Assembly (NCBI GenBank): GCA_947378965.1
Contig: CANCMG010000012.1
Coordinates: forward strand, 1 to 58,004
Direction of reading: 5' to 3'
Length of the DNA: 58,004 bases
Source of the DNA: Alcaligenaceae bacterium
Lineage (GTDB): Bacteria; Pseudomonadota; Gammaproteobacteria; Burkholderiales; Burkholderiaceae_B
A program made the translations under genes and the position numbers. The notes below the pieces were generated by a model that saw only the letters and a list, made by a program, of their open reading frames with translations, had not been told where the DNA came from and did no database searches. Of the stretch, positions 45,314 through 53,794 are shown piece after piece; position 1 is the stretch's first letter, and each line of letters begins with the position of its first letter.

Positions 45314-46237
45314 TCATCGACTCAATATGTCTTTTAAGGTATCTGGATCGCAGCGCACATCAACACCCGCCTCCTCTTGCGCCAAGAGCATCGCGATGCG
45401 CGAGTCTTTATCGCCCCAGCCCCGGTCAAGTGCTTCGGTCATCTGAGCAAGTGTTAGCTTTGCAAAGTGCATATCCAGATCAATTTCGCGACCGAGTTCG
45501 TTGGCCAACGTAACGTCTTTATGAGCCAGTTTTAACGAAAATTTAGCAGGCTCGTATGCGCCACTTAAAAAGTGAGTGGGTAGGCCGTCAAAGGTTCGAC
45601 GTCGCCCCACGGCACCGCTGCGCAACGCCTTGAAAAGGGTGGGGGCCTCGACGCCGGCCTTCACACCCATTGAAAAGACTTCTGCAATCGCAGAGTTAAA
45701 CATGTAACCCATACAGTTATGGACTAGCTTGGCGACCGAAGCGGCACCAACGGCACCTAAAAATTGCACATCGTCTGACATGCACGACAGCACAGGCGCA
45801 TATTTGTTGAAGGTTAGTTCGTCACCACTCGTCCAAATGACAAGTTTGCCCGAAGCGGCGCCCGTGGGGCCTCCGCTCACAGGAGCGTCTAAGAAAATCA
45901 GTTCTTTTTTAGAAAGCTCGGCATGCAACTCTCGAATGACCCGAGGTGCGTTAGTTGAAAAATCAAACACTGCGCTTCCTGCGCGCAGGCCGGTCGTTAA
46001 TCCATTCAGACCAGTCAACACGTCTTGTACTTGGGCTGGGCCCGGCAGAGATAAGAAGACGAGATCAACCTGGGCGCCCAAGAGCGAGGGCGTCTCAGCC
46101 CATTGCGCGCCTTGGGCGATGAGTGGCTGCGCGTTCGTTTTGCTCATGTCGTGGAGGATCAGGGTATGCCCGTGTTTGATGAGATTCGCTGCCATCCGTG
46201 AACCCATGGTGCCAAGTCCGATAAAACCGATTTTCAT
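45314..46237 (-). CDS. 3-hydroxyisobutyrate dehydrogenase-like beta-hydroxyacid dehydrogenase
   Basis: A 307-residue NAD(P) enzyme of the beta-hydroxyacid dehydrogenase family (also tartronate semialdehyde reductase). Rossmann motif GFIGLGTMGSRMAANL at residue 4, substrate-loop DAPVSGGPTGAASGKL, and catalytic Lys in KLVHNCMGYM are intact. It is upstream of receptors 13/12 on the same strand and divergent from the CMD/receptor 14 pair. Confidence 0.92.
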   Translation of the reverse strand: MKIGFIGLGTMGSRMAANLIKHGHTLILHDMSKTNAQPLIAQGAQWAETPSLLGAQVDLVFLSLPGPAQVQDVLTGLNGLTTGLRAGSAVFDFSTNAPRVIRELHAELSKKELIFLDAPVSGGPTGAASGKLVIWTSGDELTFNKYAPVLSCMSDDVQFLGAVGAASVAKLVHNCMGYMFNSAIAEVFSMGVKAGVEAPTLFKALRSGAVGRRRTFDGLPTHFLSGAYEPAKFSLKLAHKDVTLANELGREIDLDMHFAKLTLAQMTEALDRGWGDKDSRIAMLLAQEEAGVDVRCDPDTLKDILSR

Positions 46238-46340
46238 TTTTGTTGTCCAGTTGTTTGGTGAAGTCGATACAAAGCCTTGCCGCTTTAGTATTATTGATCC
46301 GAATAAACATTATTCACTAAAAATATATCAGGAGACTTAT

Positions 46341-46673
46341 ATGGCCACGGCCCCCACTTCAGAGCGTCGCGAACGCTTACGCAAAACTGTCCCTAAAATG
46401 GTCGAGTGCGCAGAAAAAGTTTTATATGGCGACATCTGGGAGCGTAAAGAGCTATCCAAGCGCGACCGTAGCATGATTACCATCGCCGCCTTATTGACCT
46501 CGTTTAGGCCCGATCAGTTGCGTGTGCACATCACGCGGGGTTTAGAAAATGGCCTGACGCAAGAAGAGATTGGTGAGCTCATTACCCATTTGGCGTTTTA
46601 TTCGGGTTGGGCCTCATCAATGTCCGCTGCGCAGATTGCCTATGAGGTTTTCGAAGAGCTTGAGAAAAAATGA
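46341..46673 (+). CDS. Carboxymuconolactone decarboxylase family protein
   Basis: A 110-residue CMD-fold protein. SKRDRSMITIAALLTS, HITRGLENGLTQEEIGELI and HLAFYSGWASSMSAAQ follow the PcaC pattern; no CxxC is present, so an AhpD-type peroxidase role is unlikely. The ATG at 46341 follows AGGAGA; the frame is open far upstream but that part is antisense to the dehydrogenase. Overlaps receptor 14 by ATGA. Confidence 0.9.
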   Translation: MATAPTSERRERLRKTVPKMVECAEKVLYGDIWERKELSKRDRSMITIAALLTSFRPDQLRVHITRGLENGLTQEEIGELITHLAFYSGWASSMSAAQIAYEVFEELEKK

Positions 46674-47695
46674 ACTGTTCGCCCGCCCGCCACGTCAAAT
46701 TCATGTCAGCTCAACGGCTGGCTCAGTTGACAAGCAAGGCTGCACTCACTGCCGTCTTGCTTGCTTGTGTCTCAACGGCAGCACCTGCGTGCGCACAGTC
46801 GTTTCCAAACAAGCCGCTCAAGATTGTGGTTGGGTTTCCGCCCGGCGGGGGCTCAGATTTAATGGCACGCATCGTGGCCGAAAAAATGTCGGTGATACTC
46901 AAGCAGCCTGTGATTGTGGATAACAAGCCGGGGGCGGGCTCAACAATCGCCGCAACCTTCGTCTCGCGCGCAGCGCCAGACGGCTACACAATGCTCTTTG
47001 GTCAGGCGGCTAATGTTGGCGTCGCACCTGCGATTATGAATACGCTCACGTACGACCCCCTCAAAGACTTTGCCCCCATCACGCGTTTAGTGTCCGCGCC
47101 CCTGGTGTTGGTAGGGCCTGCGGATCTTCCTGCAAAGGATGTCAAAGAGCTGATCGCACTTGCTGCCGCTAAGCCAAATGCCTTAAGTTATGGTTCGCCG
47201 GGCTCAGGTACGGTGGGTCATCTTGCCGGCGCCATGTTCATGAACGAGGCCAAACTTAAGGCAGTGCATGTGCCTTACAAAGGTCAATCGCTGTTAATCA
47301 CCGATATGCTGGGTGGCCGTATTGCCATGTACTTTAGTACGATCGCCGTGGTCAAGCCCTATGTCGAAAGCGGCAAGATGCGCGCCTTTGGTGTGACCTC
47401 TTCAAAGCCCTCTGGGGCGTTTCCGGGTGTACCGGCGATTGGTGAAGCGGGGCTGCCTGACTATGCTGTTGAAAACTGGTACGGCTTGTTGGCACCCGCC
47501 GGCACGCCAGCGGCAGTGATTGACAAGCTGCACCAAACTGTTAAGCAAATCTTGCTTTTGCCTGACGTGCAGCAAGACCTCACCAAAGAGGGGGGCGAGG
47601 TGGGTGGCGAGTCACCCGCCGAGTTTGCGAAATTCCTGAGTATTGATATACCGCGCTGGAAAAAAATCGCGGTAGAAGCAGAATTAGCACCTTGA
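46670..47695 (+). CDS. Bug-family receptor 14
   Basis: A 341-residue TTT receptor. Signal cleavage near PACAQSFPNKP (about residue 43). Loops GFPPGGGSDLMARIVA, KPGAGSTIA and APDGYTML. The ATG at 46670 overlaps the CMD stop. A CMD gene also leads the operon of receptor 5, so the CMD-receptor pairing occurs twice. Confidence 0.92.
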   Translation: MNCSPARHVKFMSAQRLAQLTSKAALTAVLLACVSTAAPACAQSFPNKPLKIVVGFPPGGGSDLMARIVAEKMSVILKQPVIVDNKPGAGSTIAATFVSRAAPDGYTMLFGQAANVGVAPAIMNTLTYDPLKDFAPITRLVSAPLVLVGPADLPAKDVKELIALAAAKPNALSYGSPGSGTVGHLAGAMFMNEAKLKAVHVPYKGQSLLITDMLGGRIAMYFSTIAVVKPYVESGKMRAFGVTSSKPSGAFPGVPAIGEAGLPDYAVENWYGLLAPAGTPAAVIDKLHQTVKQILLLPDVQQDLTKEGGEVGGESPAEFAKFLSIDIPRWKKIAVEAELAP

Positions 47696-47702
47696 TCTAA
47701 GT

Positions 47703-47847
47703 CAATTCCGCTGCATTACCAAAATTGTGTATTGAAAACAGTTTGATCTTGATGCGCGAAGGTATGCGCGAAGTGCCTGCGATGAAAGGCATGCTCGACG
47801 GCGTGACAGATGCTGATTGGGTTAAAAGCGGTGACGCAATCCAGTGA
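47703..47847 (+). pseudogene. Possible 3' remnant of an unidentified gene
   Basis: After the stop of receptor 14, one frame stays open for 47 codons and reads like protein: LPKLCIENSLILMREGMRE, then GMLDGVTDADWVKSG, ending at TGA 47845-47847. No start with a ribosome site is seen and I do not recognise the family. It overlaps the end of the porin gene on the other strand by 26 bp. Confidence 0.22.
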
Positions 47848-49027
47848 CAACATAAAAACTAGCGGTTTCTGCGATAAACCCCGGGTTTGTTGCGTACGAC
47901 GTTGCCACATACATATTGGTACGCGCAGTAAAGTCGTACTGATAGCCAATGCTGTACGCATCTTGCGCCCCGACATTATTTTGGGCTTTGGTGGTGCCAT
48001 TGTTGGCCGCACGTGTCCATGAGCTGAAAATCTTTGAAACGCCGTTTATCGGAAGCGTGAAACCCAGCATGTATGAGTTGAAATTCATGTTGGGATCAAA
48101 GATGATCGCGCCTTGTCCACCGCCCCAAGAGTTGATATCAATCGTCGGTTTGCCGATCGTGGTGTACGAGACGCCTTGTACGTTGATGGCCCCGCCCTTG
48201 TTTTGACCGACTGCTGCAGAAATTTGTATGGCACCGAAGTCGTATTTACCACCCAGAATCCATTCTCGGATATTGGGGCTGTCGGCGATGTTTGAGGGTA
48301 GTCTCGGATCGGCACCGTTCGGCATCACCTGATCGTAAGACGCCGCAAGCATCAGGGGGCCTTTGTTGTAACTGACTCCTAACGTAATGAGACGAGTGTT
48401 GTTCATGGTTGAGTCGTTGTAGTCGCTGCCCGCCGCGATAGATTTGGCACCATCAAAATAATACGTATTCATTTGAGGAGAAAAAGAATAGCCAGCGCCC
48501 ACTCTGAACCCACTCGCGGGTTCAAGCATCAATTTGATGAGATTGCTGTATTTCGTATTTGAGTTAGCCGAACCAAAGGCAAAGGCCATTCGAGCTTGAC
48601 CCAGTCCACCCCTAAACGGATCAATGGGTAAAAAGAACTCGGGGGCATAGCCACTTTGACGGCCGATTCTAAAATACCCTGCCGAGTCGTCTTTGCTCAA
48701 GCCAACCCAGGACTGAAGCCCGTACATGCGCCCGTTGGACAGCAGCGCACCGTTAGTCAGGTCAAGGCTACTCTCGAGCTGAAAGTTTGCATTAAAGCCG
48801 TTACCTAAAGGCTCTTGGCCTCGCACCCCCCAGCGTGAGGTTGTTTGCATACCGCTGGCGAGTCCAAGCCTGGATTGGCTGTATTGCGCTGGCCCAGTGA
48901 GTGTTTGATAGGCGATGCCGCCATCCAGCAGGCCGTAAAAAGTTACAGTGCCGTGCTGCGCCCAAGCTTGGCTGATGTTGGCACAAAGCGCGACCAAACC
49001 AAGCGTTAGTGTTTTAGTAAGCGTCAT
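47822..49027 (-). CDS. Gram-negative porin (Burkholderiales type)
   Basis: A 401-residue outer-membrane beta-barrel. Signal peptide to AWAQHGTVTFYGLLDGG, the typical first strand of Burkholderiales porins. Regular alternation of aromatic and polar residues continues to the C-terminal TGLRHRF with terminal Phe for BAM recognition. Single gene, convergent with receptor 14. It would admit small anionic solutes for the periplasmic receptors; specificity unknown. Confidence 0.93.
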   Translation of the reverse strand: MTLTKTLTLGLVALCANISQAWAQHGTVTFYGLLDGGIAYQTLTGPAQYSQSRLGLASGMQTTSRWGVRGQEPLGNGFNANFQLESSLDLTNGALLSNGRMYGLQSWVGLSKDDSAGYFRIGRQSGYAPEFFLPIDPFRGGLGQARMAFAFGSANSNTKYSNLIKLMLEPASGFRVGAGYSFSPQMNTYYFDGAKSIAAGSDYNDSTMNNTRLITLGVSYNKGPLMLAASYDQVMPNGADPRLPSNIADSPNIREWILGGKYDFGAIQISAAVGQNKGGAINVQGVSYTTIGKPTIDINSWGGGQGAIIFDPNMNFNSYMLGFTLPINGVSKIFSSWTRAANNGTTKAQNNVGAQDAYSIGYQYDFTARTNMYVATSYATNPGFIAETASFYVVTGLRHRF

Positions 49028-49315
49028 AGCGTCTCAGTCGCGTGCGCTCGACCCTAGCTTGATATACCCCAGGCTATTATTTGAGGAGGATATCTTGCGT
49101 GATTCGAGTGCCTTTTATTTTCGAAGTTGTTGTACAAACAAAGATGCAAGAGGTTATCAGAGAATAAATCCCGCGAGTGCTTTAACAGTCTTGATAGTGT
49201 GGAAATCTCAAGGTCGATACAATATCAAGGTTGTGCCCCCATTTGAACCTGAGCGAAGGGGGGGCGTGCATGACGTGCCCCTGCCCAACTGGCCAAACAA
49301 AGAGTGAGCCTATCC

Positions 49316-50275
49316 ATGAAGCCTAAGTCTGAAAGCCCCAATATCGTCGTGCTAGGTGCCGGAGCCGTTGGTTGCTACTTTGGTGGGATGTTGGCCCGCG
49401 CGGGGCATCACGTGACGCTAGTGGCGCGCGCAGAGCACGTTGCAGCGATCGCTCAGCACGGCCTACACATGGATTGTCAAAGTTTTCAAGAGTACGTTGC
49501 GGTATCGGCCAGTACAGATCTTGCCGTCGTTGCTCAGGCCGATTTGATCCTATTGTGTGTCAAGTCACCCGACACTACCAAGACGATCCAGGCGATTACT
49601 CCTTATTTGCAAAAGCACACCGCAATTGTGAGTTTGCAAAACGGAGTCGATAATGGTGAGCGCATTTGCGGAGTTGTGAGTAACCCGGTGTTTCCGGCCG
49701 TCGTGTATGTGGCGACGATTATGGCCGGGCCTGGCCGTCTAAAACATTTAGGACGAGGCGAGTTAGCCATTGGGCAATCACCAGGTCACCACAATGATGC
49801 CAGCGCTGCGAGTCAATTGGCCGCTCTTGCCAAGTTGTTGACCGAAGGTGGCGTACCCTGCGTCGTATCGCCCGATATCCGCAAAGATCAATGGAGCAAA
49901 TTTTTAGTCAATTGCAGCTACAACGCGATCTCGGCGATTGGTCAGTTGACGTACGGAAAAATGGTGCAGACCGAAGCGGTGCGTGTGCTGATCAATCAAT
50001 TAGCCGACGAGGTTGTGAGCGTGGCGCAGCATCAAGGGATTGCGCTCACGCACCAAGAGGCTCAGCAGGCCAACGACATGATCCCTCAGACAATGCCGGG
50101 GCAACTGTCTTCAACAGCGCAGGATCTTGCTCGTAAAAAACCGAGCGAAATTGAATTTTTGAATGGCTTGGTTGTGCGTAAAGGTAAAGAGTACGGCATC
50201 GCGACCCCCGCCAACCAAAGCGTATATGCCTTGGTCAAAATGCTCGAGGATGCTCAGGCAAAGCACAACCCATAG
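49316..50275 (+). CDS. Ketopantoate reductase (PanE/ApbA) family protein
   Basis: A 319-residue NADP enzyme of the 2-dehydropantoate 2-reductase family. IVVLGAGAVGCYFGGMLARA forms the Rossmann motif, and the catalytic Lys sits in KDQWSKFLVNCSYNAISA, with a downstream KKPSEIEFLNG acidic site. The ATG at 49316 is preferred over an in-frame GTG at 49304 because GAGTGAG precedes it. As several paralogues usually exist, a role in pantothenate synthesis is not certain. Convergent with the GntR gene. Confidence 0.88.
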   Translation: MKPKSESPNIVVLGAGAVGCYFGGMLARAGHHVTLVARAEHVAAIAQHGLHMDCQSFQEYVAVSASTDLAVVAQADLILLCVKSPDTTKTIQAITPYLQKHTAIVSLQNGVDNGERICGVVSNPVFPAVVYVATIMAGPGRLKHLGRGELAIGQSPGHHNDASAASQLAALAKLLTEGGVPCVVSPDIRKDQWSKFLVNCSYNAISAIGQLTYGKMVQTEAVRVLINQLADEVVSVAQHQGIALTHQEAQQANDMIPQTMPGQLSSTAQDLARKKPSEIEFLNGLVVRKGKEYGIATPANQSVYALVKMLEDAQAKHNP

Positions 50276-50297
50276 GCGCTCGGCCTTTGGCCGCGCG

Positions 50298-51023
50298 CTA
50301 GGCCGCGTCAGGGTAGGCTCGCCGCCTAGCAGTTTCAAGCTGCAGCAGAGTGATAGATCTGACCTCGCGCTGACTGGCTTGAATATGTACCGCCATCAAT
50401 TCACAGGCCAGGGTTGCGTCACCTGCGATGATCGCTTGTAATATTTTTTTGTGTTCGGTGTAAGTTGCCTCGATGCGGGGGCGTTTCGTAAAATCGAGTT
50501 TGCGAATCATTCGGATACGCTCCGTAATATCCCAATGTACACGAGAGATTTCGTCATTGCCTGCGGCGCGTACGATCACGCAATGAAATTCTTCGTCCCA
50601 AAGACTGACCTGCCTACTATCGGCACTGCGCGCGGTAACTGGCGCTAACCAGATCTCGGCTAGCGACTGAATCAGGCGCGTTGCTTCACTTTGGTGGGTG
50701 CCTTTGGGGTGGGAGATAATTTTTTTGATTGAGTCAGTCTCAAGCAAAATTCTCAAGTCATACAACTGATCAAATTTTTGAAAATCTAAGGGCAAAATCC
50801 GCCAGCCACTGCGAAATAAGACCTCAACGTGGCCGTCTTGTTGCAGACGCGCTAAGGCCTGCCGAAGAGGCGTGCGCGAAACCTCAAGTCGCTCACAAAG
50901 TTCGTGCTCAGTAAAACGATCGCCCGGAAACAATACAAAATTACCGATATCTTCTTTTAGCTGTTGATAAACTTGGTCGGCGAGTGTGGTTCGAGTTGTT
51001 GGTTGATCTTTTTGTTGTGTCAT
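50298..51023 (-). CDS. GntR-family (FCD) transcriptional regulator
   Basis: A 241-residue regulator. The N-terminal winged helix (about 14-80) includes FTEHELCERLEVSRTPLRQA, and the C-terminal part is helical like the FCD ligand domain. It is the last gene of the atzF-ABC transporter operon, 42 bp after the ATPase. It most likely binds the two palindromes before atzF and so controls its own operon. Confidence 0.9.
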   Translation of the reverse strand: MTQQKDQPTTRTTLADQVYQQLKEDIGNFVLFPGDRFTEHELCERLEVSRTPLRQALARLQQDGHVEVLFRSGWRILPLDFQKFDQLYDLRILLETDSIKKIISHPKGTHQSEATRLIQSLAEIWLAPVTARSADSRQVSLWDEEFHCVIVRAAGNDEISRVHWDITERIRMIRKLDFTKRPRIEATYTEHKKILQAIIAGDATLACELMAVHIQASQREVRSITLLQLETARRRAYPDAA

Positions 51024-51065
51024 TTGAATGAATTTTTCTTTAGATCCCGTAGTGAATTCAGTTTA

Positions 51066-51887
51066 TTATTTTCTGACTTCACGCTGAAATATTTCAAGGC
51101 TTAACCTCTTGATCTCGATAAACGAGGGGCTTGTCAGTGTTTGAATGGTCCTAGGCCTAACATCCGAGTATTCGAGAATATCTGAAATACTCGTTGGACG
51201 CTTGGTCAAGAGCAACACTTGATCGGCAAGATATACGGCTTCTTCCAAGTCATGCGAGACGAGCATCATGGTGGTGTTGGTTTGCATGAACACTTCTTGA
51301 AGCTTTTCGCGAATAAAGAGTGTCATTTCAAAATCTAGGGCTGAGAAGGGTTCGTCTAAAAACAGAACTTCAGGCTCAGGTGCCAATGCGCGCATGATTG
51401 AAGCGGTTTGTTGTTGCCCACCCGAGAGTTCGTAAGGGTATCGGTTCAGGTCGAACTTCACATCAAATGACGCCACTAACTCTGCCAGCCGACGGTCAAC
51501 CTCTACTTTGCTTTTACCCATGAGTTTGAGCGGGTATGCGATGTTATCGATGGTGCGCCACCACGGAAATAATGCTTCGCGGTAGTTTTGAAACACATAG
51601 CCGATGCGCGTATCTTTTAGTGACTTACCGTCAAAGAGAATTTCACCAGCATCAATCGGGATGAGACCGGCGATCATGTTGATCAAGGTTGATTTGCCAC
51701 AGCCGTTAGGGCCAAATATCGAGACAATTTTTCCTTTTGGGATGTCGAGATCAAAGTTTTCGTAGAGTGGCCAGCCTGCAAAATACTTGGTTAGGCCACG
51801 AATAGTGATGTGCGTACCGACGGGCCCGGGCCGAAAAGGCGTGACAGGAGCGTCTGTGAACATTGGGCCGTTCACGATGCGACTCAT
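51066..51887 (-). CDS. ABC transporter ATPase
   Basis: A 273-residue ABC ATPase of the nitrate/sulfonate/taurine group. Walker A FGPNGCGKST, Q-loop FQNYREALFPW, signature LSGGQQQTASIMRA (Thr where Arg usually follows the Gln), Walker B VLFLDEPFSALD and H-loop LVSHDLEEA. It overlaps the permease by 4 bp. About 27 residues precede the normal start of the domain. Confidence 0.92.
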   Translation of the reverse strand: MSRIVNGPMFTDAPVTPFRPGPVGTHITIRGLTKYFAGWPLYENFDLDIPKGKIVSIFGPNGCGKSTLINMIAGLIPIDAGEILFDGKSLKDTRIGYVFQNYREALFPWWRTIDNIAYPLKLMGKSKVEVDRRLAELVASFDVKFDLNRYPYELSGGQQQTASIMRALAPEPEVLFLDEPFSALDFEMTLFIREKLQEVFMQTNTTMMLVSHDLEEAVYLADQVLLLTKRPTSISDILEYSDVRPRTIQTLTSPSFIEIKRLSLEIFQREVRK

Positions 51888-52720
51888 CTTCCGCTCCAGT
51901 GAACGATGCGCCGTTCAAGAAATAAAAATAAAATATTTAGCGCATAGCCTAAGACGCCCGCCGCAATGATGGCGGCATACATTGTCTTAGTGTTCATCAC
52001 TTGTTGCGCATCAATAATTTTGTGCCCTAAACCGTTTTCAGAGCCAATGAACATTTCGGCGACCACGACGATCACTAACGCCATTGATACAGCTGAACGA
52101 AGCCCAACAAACGAAGGCTGAAGGCTCTCCCAAAACAGTACATCTTTGAAAATTTGCCAGCGGCTAGCACCCATGACTTTGGCGGCTGCGACTCGCTGTT
52201 TGCGTGCATTGATCACGCCGTAGGCGCAATTGAAGATGATAATGAGAAACGCGCCAAAGGTTGCGATTGCCACTTTGTTAATATCTGAAATTCCAAAGAT
52301 CAGCAGAAAGAGTGGAATCAGTGCAGACGAAGGCGTTGATCTAAAAAAATCAATTAAAAACTCTACGCTGCTGTAGGCGCGTACATTACTGCCAAGCAAA
52401 ATACCAAGTGGCATGCCGATGGCGGTGGCGATGCCAAACGCGAGCAGTGTGCGGTATAGGGTGACACTAAAGTGTTGCAGTAAGTCACCCCCAAACATGC
52501 CCGACAGTAAGGTGGCTAAGGTATCGGCTGGCGGCGGAAGCAATACCGCTTTCACCAAACCGAACCTCACCACGAGATCCCATATCACGAACAACAGCAC
52601 TGGGCCGAGCAAAGGCAAAACGGTACCCCATTCGAACGGCTTGCGAAGGGATGCGTCGTTTGTCAATCGAGACGCTTGCCAAGCCGGCTGAGCAGTAAGA
52701 TGGGATTTATTGTCGGGCAT
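51884..52720 (-). CDS. ABC transporter permease
   Basis: A 278-residue inner-membrane permease with about six helices. A 30-residue cytoplasmic tail precedes the first helix. The coupling loop reads AAAKVMGASRWQIFKDVLFW. It starts 5 bp after the binding protein gene and overlaps the ATPase gene by 4 bp (ATGA). Confidence 0.92.
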   Translation of the reverse strand: MPDNKSHLTAQPAWQASRLTNDASLRKPFEWGTVLPLLGPVLLFVIWDLVVRFGLVKAVLLPPPADTLATLLSGMFGGDLLQHFSVTLYRTLLAFGIATAIGMPLGILLGSNVRAYSSVEFLIDFFRSTPSSALIPLFLLIFGISDINKVAIATFGAFLIIIFNCAYGVINARKQRVAAAKVMGASRWQIFKDVLFWESLQPSFVGLRSAVSMALVIVVVAEMFIGSENGLGHKIIDAQQVMNTKTMYAAIIAAGVLGYALNILFLFLERRIVHWSGR

Positions 52721-52725
52721 GATGA

Positions 52726-53745
52726 TTACGCTTTGTAAAGGATGTTTTCAATCAGAATTTTGCGACTGAAGATACCCTTGTCTGAAAATAGATCGAAAAA
52801 TTTTTGAAAGTAAGCCGTGTCCGACGCGCTAAAGTCAGTTGCCATGAGATAGTCTGACATGGGCACCTCGTTTGTGAGATCACCCTCGATTGCGGTGTAG
52901 CCTTTTAACGAGGGGCGCGCTTGGGCGGGCGTAGTTTTGACTAAATCGACGCCACGCTTGTAGGCGGCGATGTAGCGCTTGGTAAGATCAGGGTTTTTCT
53001 GAATAAACTCTGTGGTTAAGCTTGCTGAGCCACCATGCCACGGTGCCATTTCATCGCCCAGCACATAACGTGCAATCACGCCAACTTCGAGGTTGCGTGT
53101 CAGACCTTTTAGGCGACCAACGGTGCCGGTCGGCTCGAGGGTGTAACAGGCCTCAATCTGGTTTGCTGCGATAGCGGCGACGTGTTGTGCAATCGGTAGC
53201 TCAACGACGGTAGTATTGACGGCCTTGGCACGCTCAAGAACAGTTTTAGTCAGCGTGACGTTTTGAACGCCAGGCCCACAACCAATTTTTTTACCCGAAA
53301 GTTCAGAAATTGATTTCAGCGCACTATCTTTTGCTACGATAAATTCATCGAGTACATATTTTGCATTTGTGGGGTTGGTGCAGATAATTTTTAGCAGATT
53401 CGGTTGCGCCAGTTCGGCGATTCCTAATGCTGCTGAGGCTGTGCCGTTCGAGCTGCCACTCAGGCGCCCTGCCAACATCGCCTCGGCAACCTGTTGTGGG
53501 CTGGCAAATTTAACTGCTTCGACGTCTAGGCCTGCCTCCTTAAAATACCCCTTATCGACAGCGGCAAAAAATGGCAACCCTGAGGCCACAGGCCAGTAGC
53601 CGATTTGAATCTTGGGCCCAGTTTGTGCCAATAATATCGATGGAATAGACAACCCTGCCAAACTAGCGGTTACCGCCTTTAGTACGCTACGACGCATTGT
53701 CGATGTCGTTCCGCCAGTCGCATTTTTGAGGTCTTGCTTTTTCAT
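52726..53745 (-). CDS. ABC transporter substrate-binding protein (NitT/TauT type)
   Basis: A 339-residue periplasmic binding protein. The ATG at 53745 follows a perfect AAGGAGT; an in-frame ATG at 53847 is rejected. The leader has MRRSVLKAVTASLAGL, a signal peptide with paired Arg that may use Tat. The body shows GYWPVASGLPFFAAVDKGYF. Partner of the permease and ATPase below; next to allophanate hydrolase, so the ligand is probably a small amide or urea-like nitrogen compound. Confidence 0.92.
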   Translation of the reverse strand: MKKQDLKNATGGTTSTMRRSVLKAVTASLAGLSIPSILLAQTGPKIQIGYWPVASGLPFFAAVDKGYFKEAGLDVEAVKFASPQQVAEAMLAGRLSGSSNGTASAALGIAELAQPNLLKIICTNPTNAKYVLDEFIVAKDSALKSISELSGKKIGCGPGVQNVTLTKTVLERAKAVNTTVVELPIAQHVAAIAANQIEACYTLEPTGTVGRLKGLTRNLEVGVIARYVLGDEMAPWHGGSASLTTEFIQKNPDLTKRYIAAYKRGVDLVKTTPAQARPSLKGYTAIEGDLTNEVPMSDYLMATDFSASDTAYFQKFFDLFSDKGIFSRKILIENILYKA

Positions 53746-53794
53746 AAAAGACTCCTTAAAGGTCGTAGAGAAAATGAGAAGATGCCTTGAGCCT

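Noticed and set aside
45729-46340. Long N-terminal extension of the CMD gene at 46341
   Set aside because: The frame is open but antisense to the beta-hydroxyacid dehydrogenase gene; AGGAGA before 46341 and family length fix the start.
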